Source of the DNA: Alistipes onderdonkii
Lineage (GTDB): Bacteria > Bacteroidota > Bacteroidia > Bacteroidales > Rikenellaceae
Direction of reading: 5' to 3'
Assembly (NCBI RefSeq): GCF_025145285.1
Contig: NZ_CP102251.1
Coordinates: 1,116,001 to 1,180,000, forward strand
Length of the DNA: 64,000 nt
Shown here: positions 8,801-16,583 of the stretch, in pieces
Layout: the number at the start of each line of letters is the position of its first letter
How positions within the stretch are numbered: position 1 is the stretch's first letter
Position numbers and translations under genes: made by a program
Notes under the pieces: generated by a model
The model's input: the letters and a program-made list of their open reading frames with translations, nothing else
Databases searched by the model: none
Told to the model about the DNA's origin: nothing

Positions 8801-10084
8801 TTATTTTTTCACATACAAGTTAACAAGTTGTGATACCATATTACGCGCAGATTGCGTTGCGACATCAGAACTAATAGATTGTAAAGACAGGCTTCGTTTG
8901 ATTTTACGCCTCAAATCACTAATGGTCGCTTCCTTATTGGCCCAATCTATATATTCGGTTTGCCGTGTAATAATTCGAAGAACATTCTGTTTTATAGCAT
9001 CATCTGAAATATATTGTGATATGATATCATAAATAGCCTTATCAACTAACTCTTCTCTCACTACGGATTCAGCTATCTCAACACTTTCCTTAGATTCTTC
9101 AGCTTTTATTGCATCAAAATCTATCTTTTCAAAAGATGAAGCGCTTCTGACATTAGATTTACACATACTATATTTGATATATGCCATCTGATGCTCCAAC
9201 TCCGGAAATAAAGCCCCTTGGTTTATATTGTAGAAATTCAATTCTTCTAAAAGGCTTTCCTTGCTTCCGGCCGGTATGATTATCCTTTCGCTCGCAAACT
9301 GGCTATTTAAAGAACAACTGCTCTTCTCGATCCGACTGGCGCCGTAATCAGATTTATTGAGTTGAATATTAATGCTACCAGAAAGCAAAAAAGCTCCGCT
9401 CTGCCGAATCAAACGTTCATTGTTGAATGTCGATATAACAAAGTAAGCATTTTGCATCACCTTTGCCAGTTCCTCAAAATCCTCGGCTTGTTTTATTTGA
9501 CTGCGTAGTCCTAATTTCTCGACCAATTGATGCAATACAATATCTCCGCTGAAATCCATTTCCGCGATTCGGGCCAACAGATCAATATCATCTGAATTAT
9601 GCTTATGTCCATAAGCCCGTCTATAATAAACAGCCCCATCGACATCATATTCATTATCAAATGAATGATCGGAGTCGACATCAATAGTATCAGATTCTTT
9701 ATAATTCTTGTCGTAGTTTTCTTTATCTTCACATTTCGCACACGCAAAATACAACGCGACTAAAGGATTTAGCGTTACATCCAACATTCTGGTTGGCAGT
9801 CCATAATGTTGTAATTTTGTCAGTCGTTCAAATGCACTTCGGCCGCCAAATTCAAAAGGAGCACGAGCACAAGCCTCGGATATAATATCGGATTCAATCG
9901 TCAGGTTATTCTCTCTAAATAAACACGGGCGCACATCCCAATTTTTATTGGATTGGCCCCTGAAAAAGAATCGCTCATTGCTACCTTCATTGGCAGCTTG
10001 CAACTGAGAAATATATGCAACATATTCCGACAATGTATTGACGATTACATTGCCATTTGAATCAATATTAAGATCTAATTCCAT
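8801..10084 (-). CDS. FRG-domain protein inside the type I R-M operon
   Basis: 427 residues. The N-terminal FRG domain shows FFFRGQSNKNWDVRPCLFR (FRGQ at 41-44) and LQHYGLPTRMLDVTLNPLVA (91-110), the two hallmark blocks. The rest has no family I recognise and is helical and charged. FRG proteins are seen near phage and defence loci, but their biochemical activity is not established; a nucleotide- or ADP-ribose-related enzyme has been suggested. The gene is AT-richer than hsdR and sits between the silent hsdS cassette and hsdR, 7 bases before hsdR. Its position suggests a role tied to restriction, such as control of the R subunit or a backup effector. That is inference. Confidence 0.8.
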   Translation of the reverse strand: MELDLNIDSNGNVIVNTLSEYVAYISQLQAANEGSNERFFFRGQSNKNWDVRPCLFRENNLTIESDIISEACARAPFEFGGRSAFERLTKLQHYGLPTRMLDVTLNPLVALYFACAKCEDKENYDKNYKESDTIDVDSDHSFDNEYDVDGAVYYRRAYGHKHNSDDIDLLARIAEMDFSGDIVLHQLVEKLGLRSQIKQAEDFEELAKVMQNAYFVISTFNNERLIRQSGAFLLSGSINIQLNKSDYGASRIEKSSCSLNSQFASERIIIPAGSKESLLEELNFYNINQGALFPELEHQMAYIKYSMCKSNVRSASSFEKIDFDAIKAEESKESVEIAESVVREELVDKAIYDIISQYISDDAIKQNVLRIITRQTEYIDWANKEATISDLRRKIKRSLSLQSISSDVATQSARNMVSQLVNLYVKK

Positions 10085-10141
10085 TAGAAATCCCAGTTTA
10101 ATACAAATATAACAAAAATAGAAATTACAATAGTAACTTTG

Positions 10142-10157
10142 ATAAATGATAATTTAG
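10142..10157 (+). repeat. hsdS shufflon site 1
   Basis: ATAAATGATAATTTAG, coding for IND(N)L of the HsdS central region on the plus strand and followed by CAAGCTAA. It is the left limit of the silent C-half cassette. About 95 bp starting here (10141-10235) are nearly identical to 12441-12535. Confidence 0.8.
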
Positions 10158-10161
10158 CAAG

Positions 10162-10821
10162 CTAATCGAGGGAAACCTCCTCAACGGAGATCTCACCGGA
10201 CATGAGTTTGGGTAGAAGGGTATCGCGGAGAGATGATAATTTCCTATTTTCAATTCGACAAGTAACCATTCTATTAAAGATGGGAGAAAATAACTTATCT
10301 AAATTAACCAAAGCCTGCTTACTTGGGATTTTTACTTTTGATATTTCTAAATCACATCGTTTGATATGCCCCATAGTAACCGCTTTGTCTTTCGCAATGC
10401 GAATAAATTTATTCAAATGATGCTTTGTCCAATAAAAAACAAACCATTGAGGATACTTTGCCGAAGATACCTTAAATAAATGTTGGTTGAGCCCACATTT
10501 TCCACCACACCAAATATCTACAAGTAGGGTTCCTGACCAAGAAAATATAATGGTTCCATCAGAAATTATATATTCAGGTTTTATTAAAGATGAGCAACGA
10601 TCACTGTTGGTGTCACATTGTCCTTGTCCAAGTTCTTTAATCTTTAAAACTGGCAATCCTGCCTCATTAGGCATCGCTGGATATTTTTGCATAGCCAATC
10701 CATTAAGGTATTGGGCAATGTCAGTCAAAACCCCGTCTTGCCATTCTCCTAAATTCTCTGTATTTTGAATAAAGTAATGATTAAACAGCGCTTTGGCCTG
10801 CTCCTCTAAATTATCATTTAT
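10162..10821 (-). pseudogene. Silent hsdS cassette: C-terminal half (TRD2 variant)
   Basis: An open frame begins inside the central repeat (INDNLEEQAKALF at 10821 downward), carries a target recognition domain unlike that of the active gene (KIKELGQGQCDTNSDRC, then VSSAKYPQWFVFYWTKH) and ends with LRDTLLPKLMSGEISVEEVS, almost identical to the active HsdS end. It has no start of its own. It is a stored half-gene, not decay: it is open throughout and bounded by shufflon sites 1 and 2, so it can be joined in frame to an N-half. It would then give the methylase and nuclease a new second half-site. Confidence 0.88.
10806..10821 (-). repeat. hsdS shufflon site 2
   Basis: The same 16-bp site in the opposite orientation (plus strand reads CTAAATTATCATTTAT). 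The surrounding 35 bp (GCTTTGGCCTGCTCCTCTAA side) match site 4. It marks the 5' edge of the silent C-half. Confidence 0.8.
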
Positions 10822-10825
10822 CGGT

Positions 10826-10833
10826 TATCTTTG
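10826..10833 (+). promoter_or_regulatory. -7 box of the recombinase gene
   Basis: TATCTTTG matches the Bacteroidetes -7 consensus TAnnTTTG, 5 bases beyond shufflon site 2 and 55 bases before the recombinase start. No good -33 TTTG at the right distance. It lies on the invertible segment that also carries the recombinase and the N-half cassette, so it moves with them. Confidence 0.45.
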
Positions 10834-10888
10834 TGTGTATTTCAATGGACTGCGTAACTTTATCAATTTCAATAATACAAACGCAGCC

Positions 10889-11881
10889 ATGAAAGAAAAA
10901 CTAATTGACGAAATTAAAACCGCGATGCGTACCGTCATTACGGCAGATCAAATGAGCATCTTATGTAACGTGCTGAATCGCACATTGCAAAATATTGTCA
11001 TCGCAGAAAAGCTTCCGGATAGCGAAGCGCGAGTCAAGGCTAATTCTCAACTGCAAACGCTATTTATATCAGCCAAACGCGTCGAGGGATGCTCTGAGAA
11101 AACATTAAAATATTATGCTTCGACTATTGAATATATGTTACGGCAGATCGACAAGAATATCGTCGATATAACAACGACCGATCTACGATGTTATCTTGCA
11201 TCATACCAATCGAATAACCAATCGTCAAAAGTTACCATAGACAATATCCGCAGAATTTTCTCAAGCTTTTTCGCATGGCTCGAAGACGAAGATTATATTC
11301 TTAAAAGCCCGGTGAGACGCATCCATAAAGTTAAAACCGGCTCCTTAATTAAAGAGGTGCTATCCGATGAAAATCTCGAAATTTTGCGTGACAACTGCAC
11401 CCATATACGAGATCTGGCAATCGTAGATATGCTATCGTCTACCGGCATCCGCGTCGGCGAACTGGTAAAAATTAATCGAGAAGATATAGACTTTCACGAA
11501 CGCGAATGCGTCGTTTTCGGCAAAGGCAACAAAGAACGAGAAGTCTATTTCAACGCCCGCACAAAAATTCATCTGAAACAATACCTCGAAAGCCGGACAG
11601 ATGACAATCCGGCACTCTTCGTATCCATCGCCAAGCCACATAATCGACTTAAAATTAGCGGAGTGGAGTTGCGCCTCCGCCAACTCGGTCGCAAAGTTTC
11701 GATTCACAAAGTTCATCCGCATAAATTCCGCCGGACACTTGCCACAATGGCCATCGACAAAGGAATGCCGATCGAACAGGTGCAGAAGCTATTGGGACAC
11801 GTCAAGATCGACACCACAATGCACTATGCAATGGTTAATCAAAGCAATGTCAAAATCTCACATCGGAAATATATAAATTAG
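10889..11881 (+). CDS. Tyrosine recombinase of the hsdS shufflon
   Basis: 330 residues from ATG at 10889 (MKEKLIDEIK), chosen because it follows the -7 box at 10826; longer in-frame starts would run into the shufflon site. SAM-like N-terminal domain, then a XerC/D-type catalytic domain with ArgI in TGIRVGELVKI, Lys in FGKGNKERE, HKFRRT, LLGHVKIDTTMHYAMV with the final His and nucleophilic Tyr. All catalytic residues are present. Position between two half-hsdS cassettes, 2 bases before the N-half, and the flanking alternating 16-bp sites make it the likely enzyme that inverts hsdS modules. Recombinases of this type accompany phase-variable hsdS loci in other Bacteroidales. Confidence 0.9.
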   Translation: MKEKLIDEIKTAMRTVITADQMSILCNVLNRTLQNIVIAEKLPDSEARVKANSQLQTLFISAKRVEGCSEKTLKYYASTIEYMLRQIDKNIVDITTTDLRCYLASYQSNNQSSKVTIDNIRRIFSSFFAWLEDEDYILKSPVRRIHKVKTGSLIKEVLSDENLEILRDNCTHIRDLAIVDMLSSTGIRVGELVKINREDIDFHERECVVFGKGNKEREVYFNARTKIHLKQYLESRTDDNPALFVSIAKPHNRLKISGVELRLRQLGRKVSIHKVHPHKFRRTLATMAIDKGMPIEQVQKLLGHVKIDTTMHYAMVNQSNVKISHRKYIN

Positions 11882-11883
11882 GT

Positions 11884-12465
11884 ATGACACGAGTAACCTG
11901 CAAAATAAAGGATATAATATCAGAAGTCAAAAGTGGTGATTGGGGCAAAGGCTCCCCCACAGAGAACTATACAACAGAAGTATTATGTGTGAGAGGGGCT
12001 GACATTCCCGAACTTTGCAAAGGCAATGTCGGCAAAATGCCACAACGTTTTATCCATAATAAAAAAGCGACATCAAAGATTTTATCTGCTAATAATTTAA
12101 TAATTGAAATATCCGGCGGGAGTCCAACGCAGTCAACGGGGCGCATTGCGCTAATATCCGATAAAATATTATCCCGATATAGTAAGCCTTTGATATGTTC
12201 TAACTTCTGTAAAGCCATCACAGCAACGGGCATCCAACCTGAATATCTTTTTAATTACTGGCTTTATCTGTACAATAAAGATGCTATGTTCCCCTATGAG
12301 AATGGCACAACCGGCATTAAGAATTTAGATTTCAACAGTTTTATTCAGGAACAAGATATATCAATTCCTGATATTAAAACTCAACAAAAAATAGTCTCTA
12401 TTCTTTCTTCAATTGACGAAAAAATAGAGACCAATAAGCGTATAAATGATAATTTAGCAAGCTAA
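11884..12465 (+). CDS. hsdS N-terminal half (TRD1 variant), ends at shufflon site 3
   Basis: 193 residues starting 2 bases after the recombinase stop. It has an N-terminal recognition domain (VLCVRGADIPELCKGNVGKM, ISGGSPTQSTGRIALISD), the central helix region QQKIVSILSSIDEKIETNKR-INDNL, and then only AS before TAA. The stop comes from sequence beyond the shared 16-bp site. It has its own ATG and probably its own promoter with the recombinase, so it may be translated as a half-size specificity subunit; truncated HsdS proteins with one TRD can dimerise and work in some type I systems. Inversion at sites 3/4 or 2/3 would attach a C-half to it. It overlaps the active hsdS end by 4 bases, tail to tail. 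Confidence 0.85.
   Translation: MTRVTCKIKDIISEVKSGDWGKGSPTENYTTEVLCVRGADIPELCKGNVGKMPQRFIHNKKATSKILSANNLIIEISGGSPTQSTGRIALISDKILSRYSKPLICSNFCKAITATGIQPEYLFNYWLYLYNKDAMFPYENGTTGIKNLDFNSFIQEQDISIPDIKTQQKIVSILSSIDEKIETNKRINDNLAS
12442..12457 (+). repeat. hsdS shufflon site 3
   Basis: ATAAATGATAATTTAG inside the codons for INDNL of the N-half cassette, plus orientation, followed by CAAGCTAATCGA as at site 1. It pairs as an inverted repeat with site 4 and site 2. Confidence 0.8.
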
Positions 12466-13574
12466 TCGAAGGAAACCTCCTCGACGGAGAGCTCGCCGGA
12501 CATGAGTTTGGGTAGAAGGGTATCACGGAGAGTGGATAATTTTATGTTTTCTTTTTTATTAGATTCAATTTGACTAAATAAAGGATCAGCAATAGAGTTA
12601 AATTGCTTCAATTTAGTGTCAGAGGGTATTGATATTGGAGTTTTTCTGAAAATCGGAACAGTCAATTGTTGCTGAGTCGTCCCCGTTCCTGTAATATTCT
12701 GAGTTAATGCCCACAAGTATAAATATTTTGCAGACAACTCTTTTTTATTAGGGATTATTGAAATTAGCCGGACAATAGGAACATATGGTTCTAATCTCAA
12801 ACAGACATAACCTATAGTTCCTCTTGCAGAAATAGTTATACTTTCCTCGTGAATTTTTGCAACATTTGTATAACCATATAATCCTTCATTATCTATTCCA
12901 TTAGAATATATAGGAACATGACACTCAATAGTCTTTTTATTAGTATATTTTGAAGGCCTATCACCTCCAGCAGTAATAAGTGTGATATCTCCTAATTCAC
13001 AGTGAACCCATTCGTTTCGATCGAAATCCACAAACCACGACTTAAACAACGCTTTGGCCTGCTCCTCTAAATTATCATTTATCCGTCGATTGAGTCTGAT
13101 CTTATTATCGAGAGAAGATAATATAGCTACAACTTTTTTCTGCACATCTATTGCGGGGATATTTACAGGCCATTGCATAATCTGTTTTTTGTCCCCTCGA
13201 GGCATTTTACACCCTTTTGCTCCCGACATTACGTAATCGAAAAACGCTTGCTGGCTCAACAGATAGTATAAATATTTGCTATCTGTATTTTCTTTTGCAC
13301 GAATACACAAAACATCCGCAGAGCACCCACCGCACCTATCAGCACACCATATTTTTTGGAAATATGGCCGAATATTAGAGATCAAAATATCTCCGATTTT
13401 ATATTCAGTTGTGGTTCCAGGCGGTATTATTGTAGATTCACTTATACCACCTTTATTGGGTAACATATTTTCCGTAGAGATATAATTCATACTACTCGTT
13501 GTGCGATTATTTACATAGTCACATACATGTTCTAATTCACATGCATTTTTTAAGTCATTAAGAATTAAGCCCAT
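12462..13574 (-). CDS. hsdS: Type I restriction system specificity subunit (expressed copy)
   Basis: 370 residues, a full HsdS. TRD1 spans about 1-145, the first conserved helix is DVQKKVVAILSSLDNKIRLN (about 143-162), then RRINDNLEEQAKALFKSWF (163-181), TRD2, and a C-terminal helix ending LRDTLLPKLMSGELSVEEVS. It recognises a bipartite site and positions two HsdM. It begins 5 bases after the hsdM stop on the same strand, so this is the copy under the hsdM promoter. Shufflon site 4 falls in codons 165-169, between the two recognition domains. Recombination there swaps the C-half or leaves an N-half ending in NLAS-stop. Confidence 0.95.
   Translation of the reverse strand: MGLILNDLKNACELEHVCDYVNNRTTSSMNYISTENMLPNKGGISESTIIPPGTTTEYKIGDILISNIRPYFQKIWCADRCGGCSADVLCIRAKENTDSKYLYYLLSQQAFFDYVMSGAKGCKMPRGDKKQIMQWPVNIPAIDVQKKVVAILSSLDNKIRLNRRINDNLEEQAKALFKSWFVDFDRNEWVHCELGDITLITAGGDRPSKYTNKKTIECHVPIYSNGIDNEGLYGYTNVAKIHEESITISARGTIGYVCLRLEPYVPIVRLISIIPNKKELSAKYLYLWALTQNITGTGTTQQQLTVPIFRKTPISIPSDTKLKQFNSIADPLFSQIESNKKENIKLSTLRDTLLPKLMSGELSVEEVSFD
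13067..13082 (-). repeat. hsdS shufflon site 4
   Basis: CTAAATTATCATTTAT on the plus strand, within codons 165-169 of the expressed hsdS. It is the fixed crossover point, since the N-half and hsdM to its right stay attached to the promoter. Confidence 0.8.
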
Positions 13575-13579
13575 ATTTG

Positions 13580-15133
13580 CTACAATTTATACCCAATACT
13601 ACCTAACTGTTTTTTGATCTCTGCCTCCAGCTCGTGCGACTTTTCAAATAGTCCAGAAAGCTCGCCCGTCAAGCGTGTCATTTTCTCCTCAAACGGTTCG
13701 GTGTCCTCCTCTTGCGCAGCAATGCCCACATAGCGACCGGGCGTGAGAATAAAATCCTGCTTGGCAATTTCTGCGACAGAGGTAACCGCACAAAATCCTT
13801 TTTCATTCTCCAATTTTCCAGCAACATAGGCATTATAGGTGTCGGCAATGCGCTGAATATCGCCGCGCTTTATCGGATCGACCGTGTCACTATCGGTCAA
13901 TTCGCGCAGTTTGCGCGTTACCATTGTACCTAAGTTGCGAGCATCGATAAAGAGCGTTTTGCCCTTTTGTTGCTTGTTTTTATTGAAAAACCAAATCGAC
14001 ACGGGAATTTGTGTAGTATAGAACAACTGCGGCGGCATAGCGATAACACAATCCACCAAATCAGCCTCTACCAATTTACGCCGAATCTCGCCCTCACCGC
14101 CACTCTGGCTCGACAGCGAGCCGTTGGCCAGCACAACGCCCGCACGTCCCGTCGGGGCAAGGTGGTGGATGATATGCTGAATCCACGCAAAGTTGGCATT
14201 GCCATTGGGCGGTGTACCGTATTTCCAACGCACATCATCCGCCAGCTTATCCGCCCCCCAATCGCTCAGATTGAACGGAGGATTGGCCATCACGAAATCG
14301 GCCTTCAGAGTCGGATGGCAATCATTGAAAAAGGTATCCGCATTATATCGCCCGAGATCGGCCTCGATACCGCGAATCGCCAAGTTCATCTGCGCCATTT
14401 TCCATGTCGTAGGATTGGAATCCTGACCATAGACTGATATATTATTGATATTTCCAGAGTGGTTCTCGATGAATTGTGCAGACTGTACAAACATACCACC
14501 CGAACCGCAGCAAGGATCGTAAACACGACCTTTATAAGGTTGTAATACGTTCACCAACGTCTTAACGATACAAGCCGGAGTATAAAATTCACCTGCCAAT
14601 TTTCCTTCGGCCTCAGCAAACTTCGAAAGACAATATTCGTAAGCACGACCCAAAATATCCTTCGAATCGCCGTGCTCATGCATCCGAATATTTGTAAACA
14701 AATCGACAACTTCACCCAAGCGGCGTTTGTCGAGCTCGGGACGCGCAAAGTTTTTCGGAAGAATATCTTTCAGACGCTTATTCTCCTTCTCAATTGCCCG
14801 CATCGCATTGTCGATGATCGTTCCAATTTCAGGAGAGTGTGCATGGATGGCAATAGCTTCCCAACGGGCTTCCGCAGGGACATAGAAAACCGGATCATAA
14901 CTACCCTTCTCATTTTTATTACTCAAATACTCATCCTTGTCTTCCTCAAAGCCCTCTCCTTCGGCAACAAGCTGTTGATATTTAGCTTCGAATTTGTCCG
15001 AGATGTATTTCAGGAAAATAAGTCCCAATACAACGGATTTATATTCCGATGCATCAATATTTCCGCGCATCTTATCCGCCGCCTTCCATATTTCCTTTTC
15101 AAAGCCGATGTCGGCTGTATTCATCGCTGCCAT
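13580..15133 (-). CDS. hsdM: Type I restriction system DNA methyltransferase subunit
   Basis: 517 residues. HsdM_N helical domain at the start (FEKEIWKAADKMRGNI), then an N6-adenine methyltransferase with the AdoMet motif DPCCGSGG at 206-213 and catalytic NPPF at 284-287, and a C-terminal part contacting HsdS (FILTPGRYVG). It methylates adenine in the target recognised by HsdS, protecting host DNA. First gene of the minus-strand operon. ATGs at 15133 and 15124 are both possible. A -7 box lies at 15152-15159. Intact. Confidence 0.96.
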   Translation of the reverse strand: MAAMNTADIGFEKEIWKAADKMRGNIDASEYKSVVLGLIFLKYISDKFEAKYQQLVAEGEGFEEDKDEYLSNKNEKGSYDPVFYVPAEARWEAIAIHAHSPEIGTIIDNAMRAIEKENKRLKDILPKNFARPELDKRRLGEVVDLFTNIRMHEHGDSKDILGRAYEYCLSKFAEAEGKLAGEFYTPACIVKTLVNVLQPYKGRVYDPCCGSGGMFVQSAQFIENHSGNINNISVYGQDSNPTTWKMAQMNLAIRGIEADLGRYNADTFFNDCHPTLKADFVMANPPFNLSDWGADKLADDVRWKYGTPPNGNANFAWIQHIIHHLAPTGRAGVVLANGSLSSQSGGEGEIRRKLVEADLVDCVIAMPPQLFYTTQIPVSIWFFNKNKQQKGKTLFIDARNLGTMVTRKLRELTDSDTVDPIKRGDIQRIADTYNAYVAGKLENEKGFCAVTSVAEIAKQDFILTPGRYVGIAAQEEDTEPFEEKMTRLTGELSGLFEKSHELEAEIKKQLGSIGYKL

Positions 15134-15151
15134 TGTATAGAATATTTTAGG

Positions 15152-15159
15152 TAAAGGTA
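15152..15159 (-). promoter_or_regulatory. -7 box of the hsd operon
   Basis: TACCTTTA on the minus strand, 19 bases upstream of hsdM, close to the TAnnTTTG consensus. No clear -33 box, so this is a weak assignment. Confidence 0.35.
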
Positions 15160-15210
15160 CAAAATCTTCCCATTTTTTCGCTTTCCCGCAAAGGAATAAA
15201 CCTTAAAAAC

Positions 15211-15257
15211 AATATCCGCAAGGCTCACATAGCGATTTGCAGGACCTTGCGGATATT
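15211..15257. repeat. Inverted repeat with CGCAAGG core between hsdM and its neighbour
   Basis: AATATCCGCAAGG (from 15211) pairs with CCTTGCGGATATT (ending 15257) around an 18-20 base loop. It lies upstream of hsdM and before the next gene's stop region. Same inner sequence as the hairpins at 4084 and 5515. Confidence 0.55.
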
Positions 15258-15293
15258 ATTTCCTCAACTAAATTTTAGAAAAAATGATACAGC

Positions 15294-16523
15294 TTAGTTG
15301 TTCTTATTCAATAAAAACGCATTTTTCTTGTCAAATCCCCACTCATAAATGTATTCGGCACCTTCAATCCGGATAATGAACACAACACGCTCCCCTTTAA
15401 TCCATGCTACATGAACAAATCCGGATACGGATTCTCCGGGATATATCGTGTTTTTCTTCAAATATCCCAGCTTTTTGACCTGTTGTTCGTCCTGCAAGGC
15501 CTGACCGAAATCAGCGATCCGCTGCTGTGAGGCCATGTTGGCCTGATAGGCTGCAGAGGGATTATAAGTCGTAGTCGTATAAGACGAATAACCGCCGTAG
15601 CTGCTGTAACCGGTCGTCGTGGAGGTCGAATACCCTGCGCCGGCAGAAGCCATTCCTTCGCTGACGCCCATCAAAACAGCGGCCCAGGTCTGCGATCGGT
15701 TCACTTTCTTCAGATAGCTATCGCAAGACCAGACCTGCAGATCGGTGGCGACATCGTGTTCGTCTACGGAATAGGCCGTCATATCGGTCTCCGGATTGAA
15801 TTCGACCGGCGTCAATGAATTATTGGAGATAATCAGATCGACCCGGTGCCACTTGCCGTAATCCCGGACGATGGCATCCGTCAAGGCGATCGTCAATCCG
15901 TTTTTGAAATAGACCTCCCAGGGCACACCGTCCCGATAATCGACCGAACGCTCCGTTATGACCGGAGATTCCCATACCGGCATGTCGTCCGCAATGCGGA
16001 ATTTAAGCGTGTTCCCGCTGCCGTCCGCCAGCAAATAATAATCATGAACCGGCAGCCCTGCACGATATTCCACCATTCGGCAGGAGCCGTCTCCGTTGTA
16101 TGCCTCGTACATCCCGGACAATTCGCCGCCGGCATACGACGCACGTGTTTTCAACGTTCCATTCTCGTCGTATTGCCGATATTCGCCTTCCAACAATCCT
16201 TCCGAATAATATGATTTTTCCGACATGCGACCATTCTTGAAATAGGAAACAACATCTCCGTCAAACACCGTCCGGCGATCATCAAGCGTATCGATTGTCT
16301 GAAAACGCCCTTCTCTCCGCAATTCTCCCGAAATATAAAAATCCTTGAACATTTTGAGCCCCGCCGCATCCGCAGGATAAAGCGCCAGTCGATAATAATC
16401 GGCAAAAACCGGATTTCGCACCGTCATCCCCGAACGGCTATAGTAGAGTGTATCTATCCGCTCCTGCGACAAAGCACCTTTGCCTACCACTAGCAACAAT
16501 ACAAACAATAAAACTCGGTTCAT
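15294..16523 (-). CDS. Secreted YwqK/MORN-like repeat protein
   Basis: 409 residues from the ATG at 16523 (MNRVLLFVLLLVVGKGALSQ), which gives a clean signal peptide cut after the Ser/Gln; the longer frame starts with a GTG and adds non-conserved residues. The first half has repeats of the type FKDFYISGELRREGRFQ, YFKNGRMSEKSYYSEGLLEG and YDENGTLKTRASYAGGELSG. This is the MORN-like unit seen in 'antitoxin component YwqK' proteins, probably a beta-sheet binding surface. A Ser/Thr/Tyr-rich stretch (STSTTTGYSSYGGYSSYTTT) comes before a beta-rich C-terminus. Role unknown; the export signal argues against a cytoplasmic antitoxin role. Confidence 0.7.
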   Translation of the reverse strand: MNRVLLFVLLLVVGKGALSQERIDTLYYSRSGMTVRNPVFADYYRLALYPADAAGLKMFKDFYISGELRREGRFQTIDTLDDRRTVFDGDVVSYFKNGRMSEKSYYSEGLLEGEYRQYDENGTLKTRASYAGGELSGMYEAYNGDGSCRMVEYRAGLPVHDYYLLADGSGNTLKFRIADDMPVWESPVITERSVDYRDGVPWEVYFKNGLTIALTDAIVRDYGKWHRVDLIISNNSLTPVEFNPETDMTAYSVDEHDVATDLQVWSCDSYLKKVNRSQTWAAVLMGVSEGMASAGAGYSTSTTTGYSSYGGYSSYTTTTYNPSAAYQANMASQQRIADFGQALQDEQQVKKLGYLKKNTIYPGESVSGFVHVAWIKGERVVFIIRIEGAEYIYEWGFDKKNAFLLNKNN

Positions 16524-16583
16524 AAAATGACTAGGCTTCATAGGTTTCATCACTTTTCCGATATCCGACACGCTGTTATCGTG

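Noticed and set aside
10162..10821. Headless hsdS half considered as ordinary gene decay
   Set aside because: Fully open, precisely bounded by recombination sites, with an intact C-terminus; a stored cassette explains it better.
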